From positions 682,001 to 746,000 of the forward strand of contig CAVSZY010000003.1 of the NCBI GenBank assembly GCA_963732585.1: a stretch of DNA of 64,000 bases, written 5' to 3'. The notes beneath the pieces are model-generated. The model was not told where the DNA came from. It did no database searches and saw nothing but the letters and a program-made list of their open reading frames with translations. Both the position numbers and the translations under genes were made by a program. The DNA is from WLMZ01 sp963732585 (GTDB lineage Bacteria > Actinomycetota > Acidimicrobiia > Acidimicrobiales > Ilumatobacteraceae). This document shows positions 44,948 through 54,301 of this stretch, piece after piece; the stretch's first letter is position 1; every line of letters begins with the position of its first letter.

Positions 44948-45853
44948 ATGTTCGAACTGATCAGAGCGAACAAGCGGCGTAGCGTCTTGCTCGTCGCCGG
45001 CTTCGTGCTGCTCTTGGCGCTCGTCGGTGCTGCCGTTGGTGTGCTCTTGGGCTATGGCGCGCAAGGCACGATCCTGGCACTGTTACTGGCCGGCACGATG
45101 GCCTTCATTTCCTACTGGAAGTCCGATGCCATCGCGCTGCGAGTCAGCCGTGCCCAACCTGGCGATCCAGAGGTCTACAAGCGGTTACACAACCTTGTCG
45201 AGGGATTGTGCATCGCTGGCGGATTGCCGAAACCACGGGTCTATGTCATCGACGATCCGGCACCGAATGCCTTTGCCACCGGTCGCAACCCGAAGAACGC
45301 AGCGATTGCGGTGACGACGGGGTTGTTGGAGAAGATGAACCGTGTCGAACTCGAAGGTGTGCTGGCCCACGAGCTTTCCCATATCCGTAACTACGACATT
45401 CTCGTCTCCACGCTGGCGGTGACGCTGGTTGGATCGATCGCCATCCTCACCGATCTGGCCTTGCGGATGATGTGGTGGAACGGCGGGCGCGTGCGCCGCG
45501 ACGGCGATCGCGAGGATTCCAGCAATCCGCTGGCGTTCATCGGATTCGCTTTGTTGATCCTCGCCCCGCTGTTGGCCAAGGCGATGCAGGCGGCGATCAG
45601 CCGCCGCCGCGAGACGCTGGCCGATGTCTCGGCCTGCCAGATGACGCGCTACCCACCAGGTTTGATTTCGGCGCTGGAGAAGCTCAAGGCGGACTGCACG
45701 GTAACGCACTCGGCCTCGATGGCTACCGCCCATATGTGGATTGAGCAGCCGATGTCCGGCGTTGGCGACACCGGCAAACTGAGCCGGTTCCACGCTATGT
45801 TCGACACGCATCCCCCGCTCGATGAGCGGATCGCACTTCTCCGGGAGCTGTGA
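44948..45853 (+). CDS. htpX: Zinc metalloprotease HtpX (M48)
   Basis: 301 residues. The catalytic zinc motif HELSH is at residues 141-145, with the third zinc ligand Glu in RRETLADVSA. Two N-terminal helices and two more after the active site (about 152-170 and 195-215) are as in HtpX. It degrades or processes misfolded membrane proteins. The stop overlaps the GTG of the DUF3048 gene. The pairing with LemA is common in bacteria. Confidence 0.93.
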   Translation: MFELIRANKRRSVLLVAGFVLLLALVGAAVGVLLGYGAQGTILALLLAGTMAFISYWKSDAIALRVSRAQPGDPEVYKRLHNLVEGLCIAGGLPKPRVYVIDDPAPNAFATGRNPKNAAIAVTTGLLEKMNRVELEGVLAHELSHIRNYDILVSTLAVTLVGSIAILTDLALRMMWWNGGRVRRDGDREDSSNPLAFIGFALLILAPLLAKAMQAAISRRRETLADVSACQMTRYPPGLISALEKLKADCTVTHSASMATAHMWIEQPMSGVGDTGKLSRFHAMFDTHPPLDERIALLREL

Positions 45854-46980
45854 GCATGACGATCAATCGACGACTGTTTCTGATTGGCTCATCGGCGTCG
45901 GTTGTCGCCGTGGCCTGCGGTGGCGGCGATGAGCCGCCAGCGACAACGCCCGCCACGCAACCGGTGGAAACCTCGCCGATCAGCGGGCCACCGGCGACCG
46001 AACCGTTGCCCCTCGAAACCACGCCCGCCACCTCTGCCAGCGTCGAGACCACGGCAGCGCTCGCCCAGCAAACTATGCCCCTGACCGGGATCGTGGTCAC
46101 CGATGAGGTTGCGCAGCAGCGCATTGCGCTGGTCGTCAAGATCGACAACCACCCCAAATCCCGCCCGCAAAGTGGCCTGAACAGCGCCGACATCGTCTAC
46201 GAAGAGAACGTCGAACAGCTCACCCGTTTCGCCGCAGTGTTCCACAGCCTCGATGCCAATCCGGTCGGGCCGATTCGCTCCGGTCGCACGCAAGACGTCA
46301 TGTTGTTGACCTCGCTCAACCGCGCCTTGTTCGCCTGGAGCGGGGGCAATGGGCGCGTCACCGCTGCGGTCAACGCCAGCGAGCTGCGTTCGATCAGCGG
46401 GCTGCAGCCGGACAAGGGCTATTTCCGCAACCCTGAGCGCAAGAACCCGCACGATCTCTACAACACGACAGAGGCGCTGTTTGCCTTGGCCCCCGCAGAC
46501 GCGGAGCCGCCGCCGGCGCAGTTTGCCTATCGCGGCTCGGGCAATGCCCTGGTCGGCGACGACGTCGCTGGCATCAAGGTGTCGATGGACGGCGTGCGTG
46601 TGCGCTGGATGTGGGACAGCGATTCGGCGATGTTTCAGCGCTGGACCGACGAAGACGAACACCTCGACGACCTCGACGGCACGCAGCTGAATGCCGCCAA
46701 CATCGTCGTCCTCTTTGTCTCCTATGCGCCGAGTCCTGCCGATGGCAATAGCCCGGAGGCGCAAACGCTGGGCACCGGCGAGGTCTGGGTGGTGACGTCT
46801 GGCAAGCTCGCCAAGGGAGCGTGGAGTCGTCAAGATCCGCAGGCGCCGTTCACGCTGACCCATGGCGACGGCAGCGAAATGTTGCTCAGCCCTGGGCGCA
46901 CCTACGTCGAACTGTGCCGTAACAACAAGGCGGCGGCGATTCCCGCCGGGGTCGAAGCGGACGAGATCGCCTATCCGTAG
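45850..46980 (+). CDS. DUF3048 lipoprotein (YerB-like)
   Basis: 376 residues. The signal peptide contains NRRLFLIG, a twin-arginine-like motif, and ends at VAVAC (Cys23), suggesting a Tat-exported lipoprotein. A Thr/Pro-rich linker (about 27-75) leads to the DUF3048 domain (VVKIDNHPKSRPQSGLNSADIVYEE, GPIRSGRTQDV, NPHDLYNTTEAL). The function is unknown. The start is GTG 45850 inside the htpX stop codon, or ATG 45856. The C-terminal part holds GEVWVVTSGKLAKGAWSRQD and ends in a short acidic tail. Confidence 0.85.
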   Translation: MSMTINRRLFLIGSSASVVAVACGGGDEPPATTPATQPVETSPISGPPATEPLPLETTPATSASVETTAALAQQTMPLTGIVVTDEVAQQRIALVVKIDNHPKSRPQSGLNSADIVYEENVEQLTRFAAVFHSLDANPVGPIRSGRTQDVMLLTSLNRALFAWSGGNGRVTAAVNASELRSISGLQPDKGYFRNPERKNPHDLYNTTEALFALAPADAEPPPAQFAYRGSGNALVGDDVAGIKVSMDGVRVRWMWDSDSAMFQRWTDEDEHLDDLDGTQLNAANIVVLFVSYAPSPADGNSPEAQTLGTGEVWVVTSGKLAKGAWSRQDPQAPFTLTHGDGSEMLLSPGRTYVELCRNNKAAAIPAGVEADEIAYP

Positions 46981-47067
46981 TTTTTGGCCCTGAACCGAGC
47001 CCTCGTTTTGGCCGGGTCTGGGAAATCCCTGGCTGAGACGCAGCGGCCGATCGGTACGATGAGAGCC

Positions 47068-47967
47068 ATGAACACACCTCAACAGTCGTCTCGGGCGACT
47101 GGCACGTACCCGGTGAAACGGGGCCTCGCAGAAATGTTGAAAGGCGGTGTGATCATGGACGTGGTCACGCCCGAGCAAGCCAAGATCGCTGAAGACGCTG
47201 GGGCCTGCGCGGTGATGGCGCTGGAGCGTGTTCCCGCCGATATTCGTCGTGACGGTGGCGTCTCGCGGATGAGCGATCCGGAGATGATCGAAGGCATCAA
47301 GGCCGCAGTCTCCATCCCGGTGATGGCCAAAGTTCGTATCGGCCACTTTGTCGAGGCCCAGATTCTGGAAGCGCTCGGCGTTGATTTCATCGACGAGAGC
47401 GAAGTGCTCACCCCCGCCGACGAAACCCATCACATCGACAAATACGCCTTCGATATCCCCTTCGTCTGCGGCGCCACCAACCTTGGCGAGGCGCTGCGGC
47501 GTATCTCCGAGGGTGCCTGCATGATCCGCTCCAAGGGCGAGGCTGGCACCGGAAACATCGTCGAAGCGGTGCGTCACCTGCGCTCGATTATCGGTGATAT
47601 GCGCAAGCTCACCCAGGCCGACTCAGCCGAACTGTTCGATTGGGCCAAGCGCCTGCAAGCCCCGCTGCCGTTAGTGCAAGAGATCGCCGAGACCGGCTGG
47701 TTGCCGGTGCCGCTGTTCTGCGCTGGCGGCATCGCCACTCCGGCCGACGCAGCGATGGCCATGCAACTTGGGGCGGAGGCCGTGTTCGTCGGTTCTGGCA
47801 TCTTCAAGAGCGATGATCCGCCACCGCGGGCCAAGGCAATCGTCGAGGCCACCACCCACTTCCGTGATGCCAACATCCTGGCCAAGGTGTCGCGTGGTCT
47901 TGGTGCCCCGATGACCGGCATCGGCATGGACGAGATCAATCAGCGTTACGCGGAGCGCGGCTGGTAA
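47068..47967 (+). CDS. pdxS: Pyridoxal 5'-phosphate synthase subunit PdxS
   Basis: 299 residues, a TIM barrel. GGVIMDVVTPEQAKIAEDAGA, ALERVPADIR, VMAKVRIGHF with the catalytic lysine, RSKGEAGTGN, and FCAGGIATPADAAM are all present, so the enzyme is complete. It makes PLP from ribose-5-phosphate, glyceraldehyde-3-phosphate and the ammonia supplied by PdxT. ATG 47068 follows TACGAT (47055-47060) by 7 nt. A longer frame to 46984 has no support. Confidence 0.96.
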   Translation: MNTPQQSSRATGTYPVKRGLAEMLKGGVIMDVVTPEQAKIAEDAGACAVMALERVPADIRRDGGVSRMSDPEMIEGIKAAVSIPVMAKVRIGHFVEAQILEALGVDFIDESEVLTPADETHHIDKYAFDIPFVCGATNLGEALRRISEGACMIRSKGEAGTGNIVEAVRHLRSIIGDMRKLTQADSAELFDWAKRLQAPLPLVQEIAETGWLPVPLFCAGGIATPADAAMAMQLGAEAVFVGSGIFKSDDPPPRAKAIVEATTHFRDANILAKVSRGLGAPMTGIGMDEINQRYAERGW

Positions 47968-47971
47968 CAAC

Positions 47972-48559
47972 GTGCCAGCAACGGTTGGAGTGTTGGCGCT
48001 GCAGGGTGCCTTCGATGCGCACGTGCGCGCCCTGACGCGACTCGGTACCGACACCGCGTTGGTGCGCACCGTCGCCGATTTGGACGTGGTCGACGCGCTG
48101 GTCATGCCCGGTGGGGAGAGCACGACGATGTCGAAACTGCTGCTCAGCTCCGGGCTGTTCGACTCGATCTCGGAGCGCATCGATGCGGGTATGGCCGTGT
48201 TCGGTACCTGCGCCGGGATGATCCTGTTGGCCCGAGAGGTGCGCGACGGGCGACCCGACCAGCGTTGCTTGGCGGCGATCGACATCGTCGTGCAACGCAA
48301 TGGCTACGGTCGCCAGGTCGACAGTTTTGAAGCCGATCTCGAGCTGGGGGCCAAGGCAGCCGTCACACCGTCGGCATTTCACGCCGTGTTCATCCGTGCG
48401 CCTCGGGTTCTCCAAGCCGGTCGATCTGTCGAGGTCATCGCCAGCCATCAAGGTGACCCGGTGCTACTGCGCGATCGGGCGATCTTCGTGGCATCATTTC
48501 ACCCTGAACTCACCGGCGATGACCGGATCCATTCCATGTTCTTGCAGGAGGTTGCCTGA
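47972..48559 (+). CDS. pdxT: Pyridoxal 5'-phosphate synthase glutaminase subunit PdxT
   Basis: 195 residues, a class I glutamine amidotransferase. The nucleophile is Cys80 (GTCAGM), and His177 and Glu179 (SFHPE) complete the triad. MPGGEST is the oxyanion region. It feeds ammonia to PdxS, whose gene ends 4 nt upstream. The start is GTG 47972. Its stop overlaps the yebC start (TGATG). Confidence 0.95.
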   Translation: MPATVGVLALQGAFDAHVRALTRLGTDTALVRTVADLDVVDALVMPGGESTTMSKLLLSSGLFDSISERIDAGMAVFGTCAGMILLAREVRDGRPDQRCLAAIDIVVQRNGYGRQVDSFEADLELGAKAAVTPSAFHAVFIRAPRVLQAGRSVEVIASHQGDPVLLRDRAIFVASFHPELTGDDRIHSMFLQEVA

Positions 48560-49305
48560 TGTCAGGCCACTCAAAATGGGCGACAATCAAGCATCAAAAA
48601 GGTGCGAAGGACAAGGCCCGCGGAAAGCTGTTCAACAAGATCGCCCGTCAATTGGAGGTCGCCGCCCGTGACGGCGGCGGCGACGCCAACTCCAACTCCG
48701 CGCTGCGCACCGCGATCCTCAAGGCCAAGGCCGCGCAGATGACCAACGACGCCATCGATCGTGCCGTCAAACGAGGCACCGGCGCCGACGATGGCGGCAC
48801 CTACGAAGCAATCATGTACGAGGGCTACGCCCCCGGCGGCGTGGCGATCATGGTCGACACGCTGACCGACAACCGCAACCGCACCGGGGCCGACGTGCGC
48901 AACATCTTTTCCAAATTGGGCGGCAGCATGGCCGAGCCCGGTGCCGTCGGCTGGCAGTTCAGTCGCAAGGGGATCATCATCATCGCCGGCACCGTGGCCG
49001 AGGACGACGTCATGCTCTGTGCACTCGACGCCGGCGCTGAAGATGTCGCCATCGACGGAGATAGTTGGAAGGTCACCTGCGCCCCGAGCGACGTCTACGA
49101 CGTGCAGGCGGCGATCGAGGCCGCTGGCATCGCCGTGATCTCGGCGGAGAGCACGATGGTCTCCTCGGTGACGATCGAGGTGACCGATGGCGACGATGCC
49201 CGCAAGATCCTGCGCATCCTCGACGCCTTCGAGGACAACGACGACGTCCAGGATGTGTTCAGCAACTTCGATATCTCCGATCAATTGATGGAAGCCATCA
49301 GCTGA
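48559..49305 (+). CDS. yebC: YebC/PmpR-family DNA-binding or translation-assisting protein
   Basis: 248 residues, MSGHSKWATIKHQKGAKDKARGKLFNKIARQ at the start, then AKAAQMTNDAIDRAVKRGTG and YEGYAPGGVAIMVDTLTDNRNRT, matching the family over its length. It has been described as a transcriptional regulator and, more recently, as a factor that relieves ribosome stalling. The gene lies between pdxT and a peroxiredoxin with overlaps at both ends, upstream of ruvC as in many bacteria. Confidence 0.95.
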   Translation: MSGHSKWATIKHQKGAKDKARGKLFNKIARQLEVAARDGGGDANSNSALRTAILKAKAAQMTNDAIDRAVKRGTGADDGGTYEAIMYEGYAPGGVAIMVDTLTDNRNRTGADVRNIFSKLGGSMAEPGAVGWQFSRKGIIIIAGTVAEDDVMLCALDAGAEDVAIDGDSWKVTCAPSDVYDVQAAIEAAGIAVISAESTMVSSVTIEVTDGDDARKILRILDAFEDNDDVQDVFSNFDISDQLMEAIS

Positions 49306-49769
49306 TGAGCCTGGCGGTCGGCGATGTGGCACCCGCGTTCACCTTGGCGGGAACAGGGGAGCGCAGCTACTCGCTCGCCGACTACCTCGGCCAGGTCGTC
49401 GTGCTCGTGTTCTATCCCGGTGACGACACCCCCGTGTGCACAAAGCAGTTGAACAGTTACAACAACGACCTGCAGCAGTTCACCGATGTCGGCGCGCAGA
49501 TTCTCGCCATCTCCGCCCAGGACGTGGCCAGTCACAAGAAGTTCGCCGGAAAACACGGACTCGATTTTCCGCTGCTGGCCGATACCGACAAAGTCGTGGC
49601 CGCTGGCTACGGCACGCTTGGTCCGCTGGGGTTCCCGCGGCGCAGCGTCTTCGTTGTCGATCGCGCTGGCATCGTGCGCTACGCCCACCGGGCCATCGCC
49701 GGGTTGACCTACCGCCCGGTCAGCGAGTTGATCGAGGTCATCGGCGCCATCGACGAGCGCGCCGAATAG
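49305..49769 (+). CDS. Peroxiredoxin, AhpC/TSA BCP type, one cysteine
   Basis: 154 residues. FYPGDDTPVCTKQ contains the peroxidatic Cys45, and no other cysteine is visible, so it acts as a 1-Cys enzyme that needs an external thiol. GKHGLDFPLLADTDK and GFPRRSVFVVDRAGIVRY are family features. It reduces hydroperoxides. Insertion of this gene between yebC and ruvC is not usual. The start shares one base with the yebC stop. Confidence 0.9.
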   Translation: MSLAVGDVAPAFTLAGTGERSYSLADYLGQVVVLVFYPGDDTPVCTKQLNSYNNDLQQFTDVGAQILAISAQDVASHKKFAGKHGLDFPLLADTDKVVAAGYGTLGPLGFPRRSVFVVDRAGIVRYAHRAIAGLTYRPVSELIEVIGAIDERAE

Positions 49770-49820
49770 CGGGCAACAACACACGTCGCCGATATCCGCG
49801 GCAGCGGCAACACAGACCGC

Positions 49821-49826
49821 TATATT
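49821..49826 (+). promoter_or_regulatory. -10 box of a leaderless ruvC transcript
   Basis: TATATT ends 7 nt before GTG 49834 with no ribosome-binding site between them. Confidence 0.6.
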
Positions 49827-49833
49827 CGAACCT

Positions 49834-50364
49834 GTGTTCGCTCAACAACCGCTGATCGTGCTGGGCATCGACCCAGGCCTGACGCGCTGCGGCTTTGCGG
49901 TGCTCGCCGCGCAGAGCGTCAATCGCGTCAGCGCACTCAGCCTTGGAGTGATCCGTACACCGCCAAGCGAACCATTGCCGCAGCGGCTGGCGATGTTGCG
50001 GCGAGAGTTCGCTGCGCTGATGGACGAGTTCGCCCCCCACGCTGTGGCCGTCGAGCAGGTCTTTTTTCAGGTCAACGTGCGCACCGCGATGTCGGTTGGA
50101 CAAGCCAGCGGCCTGGCGCTCGCTGAAGCCGCGGCACGCGGCTTGGACGTTGTGCAGTATTCACCCAACCAAGTCAAAGATGCCGTCGCCGGATGGGGCG
50201 CAGCAACAAAGGAACAGGTTCAAAGGATGGTTCAGGCACGCCTTGGGCTCAGTGCCCCGCCACAGCCCGCCGATGCCGCCGACGCCGCCGCGCTGGCTTT
50301 GTGCCATCTGGCTATTGCTCCCGCCCGTCAGCGAATCAGCGCAGCTCAGGGGGCCCAACGATGA
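49834..50364 (+). CDS. ruvC: Holliday-junction endonuclease RuvC
   Basis: 176 residues. The four acidic catalytic residues sit in LGIDPGLTRCG (Asp), AVEQVFF (Glu), and near the C-terminus QPADAADAAALALCH (two Asp). VGQASGLAL and YSPNQVKDAVAGWG are conserved. It resolves Holliday junctions delivered by RuvAB. The start is GTG 49834. The stop overlaps ruvA (ATGA). Confidence 0.95.
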   Translation: MFAQQPLIVLGIDPGLTRCGFAVLAAQSVNRVSALSLGVIRTPPSEPLPQRLAMLRREFAALMDEFAPHAVAVEQVFFQVNVRTAMSVGQASGLALAEAAARGLDVVQYSPNQVKDAVAGWGAATKEQVQRMVQARLGLSAPPQPADAADAAALALCHLAIAPARQRISAAQGAQR

Positions 50365-50969
50365 TCGGCTCGCTGCGCGGCACGGTCCTGGAGCGACGCA
50401 GTAACGGCGAGTTGTTGCTCGAGGTCGCCGGTGTTGGATACCTGCTCAACGTCACGCCGCGCACGCTGGCCGAGTTGGAGCCGGGGTCGACCGCCTTTTT
50501 GTATGTCCATCATCACATTCGCGAGGAATCGCAGACCCTTTTCGGCTTTTTGACCAGCCCCGAACAAGCGACGTTCCAAACGTTGATCAGCACCCATGGC
50601 ATCGGACCGTCGCTGGGCCTGGCCGTGCTGGCCACGCACACGCCCTCGGCGCTGATCGATATCGTCGCCTCCAATGATCTCGCAGCGCTGACGATGGTCT
50701 CTGGCGTCGGCAAGAAGACGGCGGAACGACTGCTTATCGAGTTGAAGAACCGACTCAATCTGCCGATACTCGACGTGCTCGACGCCTCGTCGACATCGAG
50801 CACACCGCCGAGTGTCGTCTCCTCGGTGCGCGAGGCGCTGCTCGGTCTCGGCTACGGCCCCGACGAGGTCCGCGACGCGCTGCGCGAGCTTCCGGCATCG
50901 AGCGACCTGGCCGATGCCTCGACGATGTTGCGCGACTCGCTGAAACTGTTAGGGGCGCGACGTGCGTGA
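50361..50969 (+). CDS. ruvA: Holliday-junction helicase subunit RuvA
   Basis: 202 residues. The OB fold is MIGSLRGTVLER with GVGYLLNV. The double helix-hairpin-helix includes LISTHGIGPSLGLAVL and LTMVSGVGKKTAERLLIELKNRL, and the C-terminal RuvB-binding domain (VREALLGLGYGPDEVRDAL) is present. It recognises junctions and recruits RuvB. ATG 50361 overlaps the ruvC stop. An open frame upstream to 50193 is inside ruvC. Confidence 0.95.
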   Translation: MIGSLRGTVLERRSNGELLLEVAGVGYLLNVTPRTLAELEPGSTAFLYVHHHIREESQTLFGFLTSPEQATFQTLISTHGIGPSLGLAVLATHTPSALIDIVASNDLAALTMVSGVGKKTAERLLIELKNRLNLPILDVLDASSTSSTPPSVVSSVREALLGLGYGPDEVRDALRELPASSDLADASTMLRDSLKLLGARRA

Positions 50970-52032
50970 GGAATTTCTCGATCCGGCAATCAACAATGTC
51001 TCCGACGAGGTCGTTGAAGTTGGGCTGCGGCCGGGTCGGCTCGACGATTTCGTCGGCCAGCGTGAGCTCAAGGAACACCTGACGATCGTGATCGAGGCCG
51101 CCCGTCGGCGCAATCAGCCAATCGATCACCTATTGCTCGCCGGGCCCCCGGGGCTCGGAAAGACGACGATGGCGGGCATCGTCGCCGCCGAAATGGGTGT
51201 TCACCTGCTGATCACCTCCGGCCCGACGCTGGAGCGTGCCGGCGATCTCGCCGCCATCTTGACCAAGCTCGAGGAAGGCGACGTGTTGTTCATCGACGAG
51301 ATCCACCGACTGTCGCGCGCCGTCGAGGAGATCCTCTACCCGGCGATGGAAGATTTCCAGCTCGACATCGTCGTCGGCAAGGGCCCGGCGGCATCATCGA
51401 TCCGTTTAACGCTGCCACCGTTCACCCTGGTCGGAGCCACCACCCGCACGGGCATGATCACCGGTCCATTGCGTGATCGTTTCGGGCTCGTCGCCAGGCT
51501 CGACTTCTACGAAGCGGACGAACTGCAACAGATCGTTCGTCGTGCCGCCGGTATTCTTGGCGTCGAAGTCTCCGAAGACGGCGCGTGGGAGATCGCCCGT
51601 CGCTCGCGGGGCACGCCACGCATCGCCAACCGGCTGCTGCGCCGCGTCCGCGACTACGCCGAGGTGCGCGGCAACGGATCGATCGACACCACCACGGCGC
51701 GCGATGGTTTGGCGGTCTTCGGTGTCGACAACCGGGGCCTCGACAAAGTCGACCGGGCCATCCTTCGTTCCATCTGTGTGCAGTTCAACGGTGGCCCGGT
51801 CGGGTTGTCGACGGTGGCGATCAGCGTTGGCGAGCAATCGGAAACGGTGGAGGACGTCTACGAACCGTTCCTCATTCAACAGGGGCTGATCGCCCGTACA
51901 CCGCGCGGGCGGGTGGCGATGGCCTCGGCATGGGATCACCTTGGACTCGTTGCCCCACAAGCGGGGCTGGCCAACCTCAGCCTGTTCGACGACAGAGCCG
52001 ACAGCGCCGACAGCGCCGACAGCGCCGAATAG
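50962..52032 (+). CDS. ruvB: Holliday-junction branch-migration ATPase RuvB
   Basis: 356 residues. Walker A GPPGLGKTTM, Walker B FIDEIHRLSRAVEEILYPAMEDF, sensor 1 GATTRTGMIT, arginine finger region PLRDRFG, and C-terminal winged helix (PRGRVAMASAWDHLG). It drives branch migration with RuvA. GTG 50962 lies inside the end of ruvA (8-nt overlap). The C-terminus ends with a DSA tripeptide repeated three times, from an imperfect 9-bp tandem repeat (51991-52026), which is a local oddity outside the conserved domain. Confidence 0.96.
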   Translation: MREEFLDPAINNVSDEVVEVGLRPGRLDDFVGQRELKEHLTIVIEAARRRNQPIDHLLLAGPPGLGKTTMAGIVAAEMGVHLLITSGPTLERAGDLAAILTKLEEGDVLFIDEIHRLSRAVEEILYPAMEDFQLDIVVGKGPAASSIRLTLPPFTLVGATTRTGMITGPLRDRFGLVARLDFYEADELQQIVRRAAGILGVEVSEDGAWEIARRSRGTPRIANRLLRRVRDYAEVRGNGSIDTTTARDGLAVFGVDNRGLDKVDRAILRSICVQFNGGPVGLSTVAISVGEQSETVEDVYEPFLIQQGLIARTPRGRVAMASAWDHLGLVAPQAGLANLSLFDDRADSADSADSAE

Positions 52033-52071
52033 CGGGCTCGTCAGCGGATCTCGCTCGTAGAGTGGTCGACC

Positions 52072-53100
52072 GTGCGTTTGACCGACTACGACTATGCGCT
52101 GCCCAGCGAGCGCATCGCCCAGCTGCCGATCGAGCCGCGCGACGCCGCCAAATTGCTCGTCGATCTCGGCCCTACTGGCATCGTCGATCGCCGCGTGGCC
52201 GACATCGGCGAGTATCTACGGCCCGGCGACCTGTTGGTGGTCAACGACACCAAGGTCATTCCCGCCCGGTTGGCTCTGCGGCGCAGTTCTGGTGGCGCAG
52301 CCGAGGTGCTGCTACTCGAACCGATCGATCAACAGCGTGGACGAGGGGAGTGGGAAGCGTTGGTTCGCCCGGCCCGCAAGCTGAAACCCGGCGAGCAGCT
52401 GTTTGCCCCCGATGGCACCGCGCTTGTCGAGATCGGTCGGCGCACCGCGGCCGGCGACACGTTTCGTGTCACGATCCTCGGCGACGACCCCTGGCTACTG
52501 CTCAATCAATACGGCGCGATGCCGTTGCCGCCCTACATCGCCTCGACGATCGGCGAGGCGGGCGACGTCGCCGCCGAGCGCTATCAAACGGTGTATGCCA
52601 ACGAGCCTGGATCGGCCGCCGCGCCGACCGCTGGCCTTCACTTCACTCCAGCGTTGCTGGCAGCCTTGGCCAGCGCGGGTATCGAGACGGCCGCCGTCGA
52701 GTTGGTGGTCGGGCTCGACACCTTTCAACCCATCGCCGTCGACGATCCGCGGCAGCACCCGATGCACAGCGAGCGATACAGGGTCTCTGCCGACGTCATC
52801 GAACGCTGCCGCGCCGCTCGACGGGTGGTCGCCGTCGGTACAACGGCGACGCGGGCCTTGGAGTCGGCGGCGACCTTTGGCGAATTACAAGGCCGCACCC
52901 GGCTGTTCATCCATCGCGGTTATCAGTGGAAGACCGTCGATGCGATGCTGACCAACTTTCACCTGCCGCGCACAACGCTGCTGATGATGATCGAAGCATT
53001 CATCGGTGACCGCTGGCGCACGTTGTACGAACATGCCCTGGCCAGCGACTATCGGTTCTTGTCGTTCGGCGATGCGATGTTGCTCGATCGGAGTCTGTAA
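52072..53100 (+). CDS. queA: S-adenosylmethionine:tRNA ribosyltransferase-isomerase QueA
   Basis: 342 residues, matching QueA: DYDYALPSERIAQLPIEPRDAAKL, NDTKVIPARL, GDDPWLLLNQYGAMPLPPYI, ERYQTVYANEPGSAAAPTAGLHFT and VVGLDTFQPI. It adds the cyclopentene unit in queuosine synthesis on tRNA. GTG 52072 follows TAGAGT (52058-52063) by 8 nt. The stop overlaps tgt (TAATG). No preQ1 biosynthesis genes are in the window. Confidence 0.95.
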   Translation: MRLTDYDYALPSERIAQLPIEPRDAAKLLVDLGPTGIVDRRVADIGEYLRPGDLLVVNDTKVIPARLALRRSSGGAAEVLLLEPIDQQRGRGEWEALVRPARKLKPGEQLFAPDGTALVEIGRRTAAGDTFRVTILGDDPWLLLNQYGAMPLPPYIASTIGEAGDVAAERYQTVYANEPGSAAAPTAGLHFTPALLAALASAGIETAAVELVVGLDTFQPIAVDDPRQHPMHSERYRVSADVIERCRAARRVVAVGTTATRALESAATFGELQGRTRLFIHRGYQWKTVDAMLTNFHLPRTTLLMMIEAFIGDRWRTLYEHALASDYRFLSFGDAMLLDRSL

Positions 53101-54197
53101 TGCACACCGTCACCTTGGAAACCATCGCCACCGATGGCACGGCACGCGCCGCCATCGGACATACCGCACAGGGTGCATACTCGACGCCATGTTTCATGCC
53201 GGTCGGCACACGCGGCGCGATCAAATACCTCTCTGCGGCTGACTACGAGCGACTCGGTGCCGAGATCGTGCTCGGCAACACCTATCACCTGATGCTGCGT
53301 CCCGGTGCCGACATCGTCGCCAGCCTCGGCGGGCTCGGGGCATTCGCCGGCTGGGGTGGTTTGACGCTGACCGACTCCGGCGGGTTTCAGGTGTTCTCCT
53401 TGGAACCGAAAGTCGATGACGATGGTGCCACCTTCCGCAGCGTCTACGACGGTTCGAAACACCGGCTGACCCCCGAGTCGACGGTCGAGATCCAACAAAA
53501 ACTTGGGGCCTCGATCCAGATGGTGCTCGACGTCTGTGCGCCACTACCGTCACCACAAAGCGTGATTCGCTTGGCCCTCGACCGCACCCTCGATTGGGCT
53601 CAGCGGGCACACGCCGCCCACACCCGGCCAGACCAAGCGCTGTTCGGCATCGTTCAAGGTGGCCTCGATCAAGCGATGCGCGCCGAGAGCGCCCGACGCC
53701 TGGTGGAGATCGGCTTCGACGGCTATGGCATCGGTGGACTCAGCGTCGGCGAGACCCGATCGGAGATGTTGCCAGCGCTCGCAGCGGCCATCGCTGAACT
53801 TCCGGCCGATCGCCCCCGCTATCTGATGGGCGTCGGCGACCCAGCATCGCTTGTCGAGGCGATCAACCTCGGGGTCGACCAGTTCGACTGTGTGATGCAA
53901 ACCCGGCTGGGCCGTCACGGCACTGCGCTGACCAGCACGGGGAAGTTGCACATCAAGAACGCCAAGTACGCCATCGACGAAGCGCCGCTCGATCCAACCT
54001 GCGGGTGCGAGGTCTGCGCTCGCCACAGTCGGGGCTACATCCGCCACCTGTTCCAGGTCGGCGAACCTACCGCTTCGCGTCTGCTGAGCATCCATAACCT
54101 GGCCTGGACGCTGCAACTGATGGCCACCGCTCGCCAGGCGATCATCGATGGCAGCTTTGCGACGCTGCGCGCCGATGTTCTCGCTGTGTGGGGTTAG
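53100..54197 (+). CDS. tgt: tRNA-guanine transglycosylase
   Basis: 365 residues. TDSGGFQVFSL carries the general-base Asp. GIVQGGLD and the active-site GVDQFDCVMQTRLGRHGTALT are present, and the zinc site is C-G-C-E-V-C with a following His in RGYIRHLF. It exchanges guanine 34 for preQ1 in the tRNAs with GUN anticodons. Encoded next to QueA, which modifies the inserted base. Confidence 0.96.
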   Translation: MHTVTLETIATDGTARAAIGHTAQGAYSTPCFMPVGTRGAIKYLSAADYERLGAEIVLGNTYHLMLRPGADIVASLGGLGAFAGWGGLTLTDSGGFQVFSLEPKVDDDGATFRSVYDGSKHRLTPESTVEIQQKLGASIQMVLDVCAPLPSPQSVIRLALDRTLDWAQRAHAAHTRPDQALFGIVQGGLDQAMRAESARRLVEIGFDGYGIGGLSVGETRSEMLPALAAAIAELPADRPRYLMGVGDPASLVEAINLGVDQFDCVMQTRLGRHGTALTSTGKLHIKNAKYAIDEAPLDPTCGCEVCARHSRGYIRHLFQVGEPTASRLLSIHNLAWTLQLMATARQAIIDGSFATLRADVLAVWG

Positions 54198-54301
54198 CGA
54201 CAACAACCGCGACGGATGCCAGGGTTTCCCTGCCTCGCCTAGCTAAGCTCTCTCGCTGGTTCTGCGCCCGCGATGCCAATTGTTTGACCTGGATGTAACC
54301 G

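Noticed and set aside
45889..47577. 562-codon open frame on the minus strand opposite the DUF3048 and pdxS genes
   Set aside because: It runs antisense to two genes with clear family matches and crosses their boundary. It is a by-product of high GC3, with no motif of its own.
51990..52072. preQ1 riboswitch before queA
   Set aside because: The space after ruvB is 39 nt and queA appears leaderless, so there is no room for an aptamer.
51585..53009. 474-codon open frame on the plus strand across ruvB and queA
   Set aside because: It spans the end of ruvB and most of queA in a different frame, has very high Arg content and no family signal.
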